The position numbers were made by a program, and so were the translations under genes. This document shows positions 55,928-64,000 of a stretch of DNA of 64,000 nt, one piece after another. The notes under the pieces are model-generated. The model saw only the letters and a program-made list of their open reading frames with translations, did not search any database and was not told the origin of the DNA. Source of the stretch: Neostapfia colusana (lineage: Eukaryota > Streptophyta > Magnoliopsida > Poales > Poaceae). Position 1 is the first letter of the stretch. Each line of letters opens with the position of its first letter. The stretch is taken from NCBI GenBank assembly GCA_030760725.1, contig JASWHV010000008.1:49672057-49736056 (forward strand). Reading direction: 5' to 3'.

Positions 55928-56846
55928 TGATAGGAGGATGAGTCCCGATCTTCCGAGAGGTAGGGTAAACTTGATTGGGTGGAGATCTCGACGTTGATGA
56001 TCCAAGGTTCCGAACGAACGAAACCCCGCAATCACTACACCACTGCTCCGTTGGTTATCACCCGTGTCACACGAATGACCTCGCCATGAAGGCTTATCCC
56101 TGCAAGCGCAATCAAGAACACAAGCAAGAACAGAGAAGTTGCAATCAAAACTGAATTGATCACGAATTTGGGGTCTCACAACCGATGATCGGCGACACTG
56201 TTCAATGACAGATTGTAACTAAGCAAAACCCAGCTGTTTGTGATGGCGCCTAGGGGGTATAAAGGAGGTGGACGACGACCAGGGGGGTGCTGGGGTCGTG
56301 ACCTAACCCTAAGACACGTACATAATGGACATGGACTCGATACAAGGCCCAATGGTCCAACTAGGTTATGCAACACCCTGACAGACTCTAAACTTTATAT
56401 TGTTTCGAAGTTTCCCGTCGATTCCTAGGGAATTTTGACGTGGGGCCAATTCCATTGGAAAATTTATCCTCTCAGCTTTCCGTGCATATGTAGAACGTCA
56501 AAAACGGAGTCCGTATGCCTCCTTTGCATCCATTTTAAGTTGGACTGCTCCTGGGCCCGAGTTGGACTCGAGTTTGAGTTGGGCTCGGTTTCTAACTTCT
56601 TGTTGGCGTATTTTCTGGTCCTCCACGCCTCTAAAACCCTCTCCATGTATCTCCATGTCCTCTCCATGGTTCCTAATCATAATTAGTCAATTAGGTAGCA
56701 ACATACTCTCAAAATTCACATATAAAGAATTGTTCAGGAACGAGCTCACCTCTAAATTCAATTGTCGTGCTCGAGCTCTAGTAATTGGACCTTGCATGTC
56801 TACCATGTGAGTGTTATGTATATCTGCAGGAGTGATGTCCACATCA
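55928..56846 (-). repeat. 5' LTR of the CRM-like element
   Basis: 919 bp, followed by the CAACC target duplication at 56847-56851. It also carries the pol C-terminal codons (MVDMQGPITRARARQLN), untranslated in this position. Confidence 0.92.
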
Positions 56847-58173
56847 CAACCGGATACAACCAAGCCCTTGGACGTATATTGTGATACGTCTGGCATCGGG
56901 CTTGGCTGTGTATTGATGCAAGGAGGAAGAGTGGTCGCTTATGGCTCACGTCAACTTCGTAACCACGAGCAGCACTACCCGACTCATGATCTTGAGCTTG
57001 CTGCTGTGGTGTTGGCGTTGAAAATGTGGAGGCACTATTTGCTTGGGAACTTAGTGCACCTCTACACCGATCACAAGAGTTTGATGTATATATTCACTCA
57101 AAAGGAGTTGAATATGCGGCAACGGAGATGGCTAGAACTGATCAAAGACTATGAGATTGAGATTCACTACCATCCTGGAAAGGCAAATGTGGTTGCCGAT
57201 GCATTAAGCCGCAAATCCCATGTCAACAGTCTGTCCCTCACCCCACTTGAAGAGGAGGAGCCGAGTCTGTACTTGGTTCTATATGGGGCATTGTATAATC
57301 TTGCTCTCGTCCCTACAATACGAGAGGAGATTATGGAAGCTCAGAAGAAAGACGTGGGAATGTCGCACATTCGGAGAAGGATGAAGAATGGCAAAATGAA
57401 ATGCTTCCGGAGAGATGAACATGACACTCTATGGTTTAAAGACCGTATAGTGGTACCCCGTGATATGAAGCTTCGGAAGAAAATCTTGGATGAAGCTCAT
57501 CTGTCCAAGTATTCTATTCATCCGGGTAGCAACAAGATGTACCAGGATCTGAGAACCAGGTTTTGGTGGACACGGATGAAAAGAGAAATCACAAAGTACG
57601 TATCCGAATGTGATACGTGTCGGCGTGTGAAAGCCGACCATATGCGTAAAGCCAGACAGCTGCAACCATTGAACATTCCGGCATGGAAGTGGGAGGATAT
57701 CAGCATGGACTTCATTGTTGGTTTACCTTTCACATATCACAAGCATGACTCGATTTGGGTAATAGTCGATCGTTTGGTCGGCTCATTTATCCCGTACATA
57801 CAAAGTACGTGGCCAAGCAATATGTGGAGCTGCACATTGCAAAGATCTTGTGCTTGCACGGTGTTCCCCGCTCCATTATTTCAGATCGCGGTGCGCTGTT
57901 CGTCTCTCGGTTTTGGGAACAGCTGCACGCGTCATTGGGGACCAAACTGATCCGAAGTTCCGCGTATCACCCGCAGACGGATGGTCAAACTGAACGGGTG
58001 AACCAAGTGCTGGAAGACATGCTACGTGCTTGTGCCATCCACCATGGCAAGAATTGGGACGATCATTTGCCGCTGGCGAAGTTTTCATAGAACAATGGCT
58101 ATCAAGATAGCATCAAGATGGCGCCGTATGAAGCTCTCTACGGCCGGAAATGTCGCACACCCCTCAACTGGTG
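56847..58173 (+). pseudogene. RNase H and integrase of the split gypsy (right part)
   Basis: Continues 48867-49306 after the insertion: PLDVYCDTSGIGLGCVLMQ, DHKSLMYIFTQKELNMRQRR, HYHPGKANVVADALSRKSH, zinc finger SECDTCRRVKADHM, integrase MDFIVGLPFTYHKHDS. A frameshift with small deletion near 57775 moves to KILCLHGVPRSIISDRGALF and HPQTDGQTERVN. TAG follows at 58088-58090. Truncated at CRTPLNWC (58173). The chromodomain part is missing. Confidence 0.87.
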
Positions 58174-59251
58174 CCGACAACCTTGATGAAGGGCTCCTTC
58201 GTGCATCGCAGCTTTTCCTCCGGCCGCGCCATCGCGGCCAATGCTAATGCTTCAGCACGGATTATAGGGGAGGGTTGATTGCCTCTGAAGAGCGGCGGAC
58301 GAGAACTACCGCGTAACCTCGAGTACGCGCCCGACGCCGCATCCGCTCCTGCCGCCAGGTCTTCTCCGGCGAGGAACTCGCCCCGTGGAAAGGGGAGGTG
58401 GTAGTGGTGGAGTGTGGGCAGAACGGCGGCGGCGGCGGTGCGGAATACCCAGATCAATTTTCCGTTCCAAGAAGTTAAATAGGTGCACCAAAATGCTAAG
58501 GTATAAGTAAAATGTATTCGGGAAAGTGACCTAAAAGTTGAGTCGGTTCGATTGGCCAGTCTCGTATACGATTGCCTTGTTCTGTGTTCGATCCTGCTTT
58601 CCTCTTCTTTTTGGCCTCATTAATTCTCCTCTCGGCATAAATTTGTATTATTTCCTTACCGCGGAGAGTTTTTTGTATTTTTGGATTCCTTCGCTTTGAA
58701 TGAGCTGACATTCCATTATGCTCTGTTTACTTATCTTGGATGATTCAATCCCCATAACCGGAACTTGATATTTTGCCTTACACTGTTGATTGTTTTGTGA
58801 AACATTCCTAGAGCCTGGCAGCTCGATTGAAACTCAATCGTTCCACCATCTTTCTTCTTAGAAGAAACTTGAAAACTTGCTTCAAACACGGATCTTTATC
58901 TCTGAAGCTGCGAAAACAGCAACCCGTACAAACTTGAATATCTGTTTTCTTTTACCTGGAAAATTAAAAAACTCATAGTGACATTATCATCATTGTTATC
59001 CCTATTGTTGATTCGGCTTTTGGCAAGCCTAAACAAAGCACGGATTAATAATCTTGACGACAACTGGTCGGCTCTCCACTACCTTCATCCTCCTTGTCTT
59101 CATTTTAGCCAGTTCCAAAATCAAGTCAACATGTTTGAAATTTGTTATTTTTTTCATTCTAGTTACTCATAATTTGCTTGTTTCTAACCTTTAAGCACAT
59201 ATAAAAGTTACTTTGGGTTAATGGATTTTTTAGGAGCTCGAGATTACCATG
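58174..59251. other. Unassigned segment between inverted gypsy fragments, gene-like GC-rich part
   Basis: 58174-58460 is GC-rich with an open minus-strand frame of 97 codons (MIWVFRTAAAAVLP near 58457; internal MARPEEKLRCTKEPFIKV near 58220) ending at the gypsy junction. It could be a captured first exon with its 5' region (58470-59150, AT-rich, no clear ORF). A possible splice donor AAG/GTTGTC lies near 58185. I do not recognise the protein. Confidence 0.4.
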
Positions 59252-60388
59252 TTTTACAAGATCAACGCCAAAAATCATCCTCTCGCCGGATTCACACCAA
59301 TTGAGTGGCGTGCGGAACTTCCTGCCATATTGTGCTTCGTATGGTGCCATTTTAATGCTGGATTGGTAACCATTGTTATAGGAGAATTCCGCTAATGGTA
59401 AATGGTCATCCCAATTATTTCCATGATCTATGGCACATGCTCTCAGCATATCTTCTAAAATCTGATACACCCTCTCCGTTTGACCGATGGTGTGAGGATG
59501 GTATGCTGAGCTTCTAATTAACTTTGATCCCAGAGATTCATGTAGTTGCTCCAGGAAACGAGCAACGAATATAGAACCTCGGTCGGATATGATGGTTTTG
59601 GGAACTCCATGTAAGCACATAATTCTGGAGAGATACAACTCTGCATAATGCTTAGTATGGAATCCTGTATTCACTGGGATGAAGTGGGCTGATTTTGTTA
59701 ACCCAAATGGGGTCATGCTTTCTGAATGTGAGAGGCAGCCCGACAATAAAGTCCATGCTGATGTCCTCTTACTTCCATGCCGGAATGCTTAATGGTTGCA
59801 ACATTCCCGCATTCTTTATATGATCAGCTTTGACTCGCCGACATGTATCACACTCGGATACATACTTGGCAATTTGTCGCTTCATCCTTGTCCACCAAAA
59901 TTTTGTTTTGAGGTCTTGATACATCTTATTGCTTCCTGGATGTATCGAGTACTTGGACATATGAGCTTCATCCAAGATCCTCTTTCTTAGCTTCATGTTC
60001 CGGGGTACCACAATATGGTTGTTAAACCATAACACATTGATTCTTGCCCGGATTTTCTGCATTCCTTTATCTCTCTTTTGGGCTTGCACAATCTCTTCTC
60101 TAATGGTAGGAACGAGAGCAAGATTATACAATGCCCCATACAGAATCACCCTCAAGCTTGGTTCTTCTTCCTCATCCGGAACAACTGACAAGTTATTTAC
60201 GTGGGACTTACGACTGAGCGCATCAGCCACCACGTTAGCTTTGCCCGGATGGTAATGGACCTCGAGCTCATAATCTTTGATTAATTCTAACCATCTCCGC
60301 TGCCTCATATTGATATCCTTTTGAGTGAATATATATTTGAGGCTCTTATGGTCGGTGTAGAGGTGCACTAAATTCCCGAGTAAGTAGT
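59252..60388 (-). pseudogene. Inverted gypsy RNase H-integrase fragment
   Basis: Minus strand: YLLGNLVHLYTDHKSLKYIF, HYHPGKANVVADALSRKSH, a deletion after KIRARI, YVSECDTCRRVKADH, SIPAWK; a frameshift near 59760; then integrase TIISDRGSIFVARFLEQL, QTERVYQILEDMLRACA, CESGERMIFGVDLVK. Truncated at both ends: the left end at DLVK (about 59252), the right end by the LTR at 60389. Same domain span as 56980-58173 but in opposite orientation. Confidence 0.85.
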
Positions 60389-63300
60389 TGACGTGGCCCC
60401 AACAGCCTTGTCGAGCCAGGATCACGCTAAGGGGTGCTGCGTTGCACAGCACCGGATAACGCACATCAAAGATACAAAGAGGAAGCAAAATTTTATTACA
60501 AAAATATGTTTATGAACATTTGTACAACAAAATACGTTCCGTCTACACTCACGGGCGTAGACTATGCATCGAGTTCACGTTCAGCCCGTGAACGTGTCCC
60601 CGCTAGCACACACGCACAGTAACACGGTGGCGTGCACGACTCCCATTCGACGGGGTTTCTCTCTGGGGGTTCCGTCTCCTCCTCGGGAGTCCCTTGCTCA
60701 TAAACCCCTGCAAAAGCTTCAAACACAAGCAGTGAGCACGATGGCTCAGCAAGTCTGACCCGTCTCTCCTATACATGAAACTTCTACATGAAGGTTTGTA
60801 GGGTACATGAGGTAAATAAGTTGCAAAGGACTCGCCTAATTATTTGAACCTTACTTTCAAGTTTTAGCAGCAGGTTGTGGAGAACCTTATGCTAAGGCAC
60901 ATGAGGATCCGCAATCAAACAAGAAATGCAGTTCTCTCATGTACTTTGCCTAAAGTTGAAATGAACTTTAATTAGCTCTAAACTACAACAATTATTAACA
61001 ATCAATGTATAGCTTTAAACTCAGCAAATTTTTAACATGTATCTAGCCTATTCTTTCTACGTCACGGTACAGTGAACAAGTGGTACTCACTGACCAAGAG
61101 GGACAGCGATTATAATCGATTTACAGCTGCAGGGTTCCCCGAATAACCCGTCACGTACGCCCGTACTCGATGTTGCCTACAGCAACCATCACGGACATCG
61201 TACGCAACCACTTTTCACCTGTCAGCCAAATGTTGAATCGGTCCAATCGTCCCGAGAAAGAGGTCTCTGCGTGCGCATCCACAGTGCCGCCAGCCGATTT
61301 AAACCTCGAGCTCTCAACCTACCCTCTGGACGACCAGCTGTGCCTCAACACCCAGGTACCTGAGTTACATCAGTTTCCCGGTTCCCATATAGCCGGTAGG
61401 TCTTCGGTACTGTTCTAGCTTGTTCAACAGGCCCGCACACGGCTCGGTCCTCAATCGACACAAGCGGAGCTATGGCACCCAGGCCCCAAAGTCCGGCTGC
61501 CCTTACTCTCCGCTCGGTCTCATTTTTCTTGCCATGTGTTTCATTTGCTATCTTTACCCGAGGAATGTGCCTCTAGCCTATTCTCGCGAGTAGTTCCAAC
61601 TACTCGACTTGTACCGAATCCTACACTATCTTAGCATTTGTAGTAGCTAACGAGGTTTCCAAACCTAATACCAACCCAGGGTTTTCTTGGCTATGCATTT
61701 GGGGTTTAAACAAGACTCTAATGCAAGAATTAAGTGGGTGCTCAAAGTAAGTTCTCAAAACAGTAAAAATTTGTAAAATGGGTTAATGCAAACCGGAGCT
61801 TGCCTTGCTGCTCTTGGTCATAGGCTAGCTGTTCCTCTGGAGTGACGAAGTCTAAGACTTCGGGTTCCTCCTCAACCTTAGCGACTACATATGATAAATA
61901 CAAATATGTATCAATTTAAATGCATTTGTATTAAAGTTAAACTTGTGAGAGTTATAAGTCTTGCTGGACAGACATAATGACCCTGAAAATTTACTGTGGT
62001 TTGGATACAACTTAAACAGGGACTTGGCCAAGTTTCATTTGTAGCAATGCTCATTTGTGCTCTCCACAAATAATTATGTACTTGGACTTAATTGGAGCTC
62101 CTAGGGTGTTATAAGGATTTTCATGGAGCAAGCCATGACTTTCTGAAAACTAGATTTTCAGAGGGTTCCAATAGAGTTGGTCTCACATAATTTGAAGGTT
62201 CCTAGCTAAAGACATAAGCTAAACAATTTCAGAGAAATTCTGATAATGTTTCTGGACATTTTCTATTTTCTCTAGAACAGTTTTATTAATCACACCATTA
62301 GGTGGACGAATGAGCTCACATGGATCTTAAATTTTTATGGTTGCTCAGGGATATTTTGGTGAACATCCCAGCCAAATTTCAGAATTTTCCTCCAAAGGAT
62401 TCTCCAGTTAAAATTCTAAACATTTTAATTGTTTCGAGAATTAATTCTGGAGAAATAAACATTTTGATAGAGTAAAACTTGATTTGTTGGAAAGTACTCA
62501 GATAGCTGAATCCAACAAAATTTGGTTCACTCGATTTGGAGTTTTCTAGCTAAAGTTATGTGGGTTTGAAGTTTGAACTAAATCTGAAAATCGGAGAAAT
62601 GTTTAAATTGCTGCGCGTGGGACCGGGCTACGTGTCAACTTCTCAGCGGTCTACACACGGGCTACGGAGTCTTTCGTGTGCAGCTGCACCCGATACGGTG
62701 CCACAGCTAATCCCAGGTTTTAAAATATCAGCCGCTGACACGTGGGACCGGGGGATTCATCTAACTCTGGCCTCCCGCGCTCGGCCGCCGCGAAACCTCA
62801 CCGAAGTGCTCGCCGGTGGCCTCTGCCATGTGCCAAACTCCATGATCTTGGCCGCCACTGCCTAATTCCACCCGGGGAACATGATGCTGGGCTCTGCTCG
62901 TCGTGACAATCACCGGAACACGGCCGGCGACGAGCTGCAGCTTCGAAAGAACTTCGGCCGCATCGACAGGGCTTCTGAGCCTCTCAAACGATCGAGGAAA
63001 AGGTCGTAGAGCATCAGTGGACCCTAGGGAAGCTCGGTATGGGCTTGAGGCTGCTCGGCAGAGGTCCTAGGTAAGCTCTCACCGTGCGCCCGACGGCTTC
63101 CGCCATTAGCGCCGGTAGAAAAACTAGAACTGGCTGGTCTACCAAGGTTTTCTTGCCAAGGCTGTGAAGGAAAGTTGATCTCTACCAAGCCTAGCTTGTG
63201 TAGGAGAAGTTTGAGGATCTCCAAGCAACCATGGAGCGAGAATTTGGTGGATCCGCACCTGAAGGTTGGTCTGCACCGGATGAAAGGGAAAACTGAAATT

Positions 63301-63943
63301 CGTCGCCAGTGATCAAATACTCGGGCTGTGTTTCAGGGGTGAGCAGCACCAGACTCTAACACGTCCGAGGATGCCTTAGCTTGGGCGTGACACCCTCCCA
63401 TTTGGGCTGTCCACGGGAGCCCGAGGTGCGGCAAACATAGGTCACCGGAAAGAACTTTCGGCATGGGCGAGATCATCCGAATTTGGCTAATTCCTACGAC
63501 AGGGAAGGAAAAGGAGAGCCTCTAGTACCGTTTTGCAGCTTGGAGGGAGTGGAGCGGCGGTGATCACTGCTTCTCTGATCAACTCCAAGCGAGCGGCGGT
63601 GAGGCGATGTTTTTCTTGCGCGGGAGCGAAGAAACGAACGGTGATGCCTCGGTTTGGCTCAGTTGCGGGCATAAGAGGAAGGGTGAGGCGGTTCAGTGGT
63701 CGGGGGCGGCAACCAGCTTCTGTACTGACCGATCCTCACCGTGGCGGCAGCCCGAGCCAGCGCAAGAAACCGGGCTGAGTTCCTCAGTCGGTTGATTTGG
63801 CTATTGAGGCTGACATGTGGTCCCAACCAAGTTTTAACCTCTGAAATGAACTCTCCTCTACTGCTCCAAACATTCATCCCTCTAATACCCTCTAGAATTT
63901 GAATTATCTACCAAATACCGATTTGGAGTTGATAGAATTCTAG
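60389..63943 (-). repeat. 3' LTR (family L1) lacking its first part
   Basis: Minus strand ends GGGGCCACGTCA at 60389 and is homologous to 28274-32170 throughout. Its first approximately 360 bp and the polypurine tract are deleted: pol 3' sequence (...ATCTCGGGAC) joins AGAATTCTATC directly near 63942. The element body lies right of the window. Flank GTAGT at 60384-60388 could be the target duplication. Confidence 0.85.
60562..61884 (-). CDS. Putative two-exon mini-gene in inverted LTR L1
   Basis: Exon a 61884-61804 (81 nt): after ACATATGTAG, ends CAAG/GCAAGC, reads AKVEEEPEVLDFVTPEEQ and on. Exon b 60707-60562 (146 nt): after AAGCTTTTGCAG, reads VYEQGTPEEETEPPERNPV, then EWESCTPPCYCACVLAG and ends TAG. 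Frame is open across the junction, unlike the sister LTR at 28274. Intron 1096 nt. No recognised domain. Confidence 0.48.
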
Positions 63944-64000
63944 TCCCGAGATTATAAGGTGAAAATGAGAGAGAGGATGGTGAAAAATTACCGTATATGC
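63944..64000 (-). mobile_element. 3' internal end of the element outside the window
   Basis: 57 bp matching 28190-28246 in reverse (GCATATACGGTAATTTTTCA...), the region after the pol stop of the 23607-32170 family. It shows the owner of the 60389 LTR extends to the right. Confidence 0.8.

Larger units (their letters stand above)
49307..56846 (-). mobile_element. Complete nested CRM-like gypsy element (7540 bp)
   Basis: Two 919-bp LTRs, CAACC target duplication, primer site, gag, pol and polypurine tract on the minus strand. LTRs start TGATGTGGACATC and end ATCCTCCTATCA (minus strand). By eye the LTRs differ at roughly 4%. pol reads into the 3' LTR and ends GPITRARARQLN...; known CRM (centromeric) chromoviruses have pol extending into the LTR. 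CRM assignment is inference from these traits and the integrase sequence. Confidence 0.88.
43571..58173 (+). mobile_element. Plus-strand gypsy element, internally deleted and split by another element
   Basis: 5' LTR 43571-47514, primer site 47519-47533, leader to 48866, then a deletion straight into RT (48867). RT continues to 49306 and, after the nested CRM-like element, resumes at 56847 as RNase H-integrase and ends truncated at 58173. gag, protease and the RT N-terminus are missing. The protein is close to that of the 23607-32170 element. Confidence 0.87.

Noticed and set aside
59769..60488. Single 239-codon protein spanning 60389
   Set aside because: Its first 34 codons are LTR sequence fused by chance to the gypsy RNase H frame.

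Overview
The window looks like a block of plant heterochromatin, most likely from a grass. It is almost entirely nested and broken transposable elements: chromodomain Ty3/gypsy elements with very long (3.2-3.9 kb) LTRs, a Sirevirus-like Ty1/copia element, a CRM-like gypsy element, several CACTA (En/Spm) transposons and LINE debris. I see no intact host gene, rRNA or tRNA gene. No species is assigned; the lineage call is an inference from the element families.

Layout. 1-5742: 3' half of a plus-strand copia element with its 3' LTR. 5767-21370: two minus-strand chromovirus (Tekay/Del-like) units sharing an LTR, in the order (minus strand) LTR 18197-21370, internal 12347-18196, LTR 9172-12346, truncated second internal 5767-9171. 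21371-23606: 3' end of another plus-strand LTR element whose LTR carries a G-box-rich tandem array. 23607-32170: plus-strand chromodomain gypsy without a 5' LTR, with a 3.9 kb 3' LTR. 32171-39992: a patchwork of CACTA fragments (Ulp1-like protease exons, subterminal repeats, TNP2/DUF4218/DUF4216 pieces) and a duplicated block with antisense LINE reverse-transcriptase scraps. 39993-41438: gypsy leader and LTR fragments. 41439-43570: 5' end of a CACTA transposon. 43571-58173: a plus-strand gypsy element inserted in that transposon, split by a complete CRM-like element (49307-56846, 919-bp LTRs, CAACC target duplication). 58174-59251: an unassigned GC-rich gene-like scrap plus AT-rich DNA. 59252-60388: inverted gypsy pol fragment. 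60389-64000: minus-strand 3' LTR of an element running out of the window.

Two things stand out. First, the Tekay-like element has an extra ORF between the primer binding site and gag. Its first ATG gives a protein whose N-terminus, after Met removal, matches the histone H3 tail at 16 of 21 positions, including R8-K9-S10. The same element encodes an integrase chromodomain, a module that reads H3 tails. The ORF is open in one copy and broken by one CGA-to-TGA stop in the other. Second, the long LTRs of three distinguishable gypsy families share a split mini-gene layout: a 69-81 nt exon (always a multiple of three) ending at a GC-type donor (GCAAG), an intron of about 1.06-1.1 kb, and an acidic terminal exon in a compatible phase whose stop lies about 170-260 nt before the LTR end. 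A fourth LTR fragment keeps the terminal exon.

Nearly all transposon proteins here carry stops, frameshifts or deletions. Their value is mainly in the element architecture and the two LTR/leader-encoded candidates.
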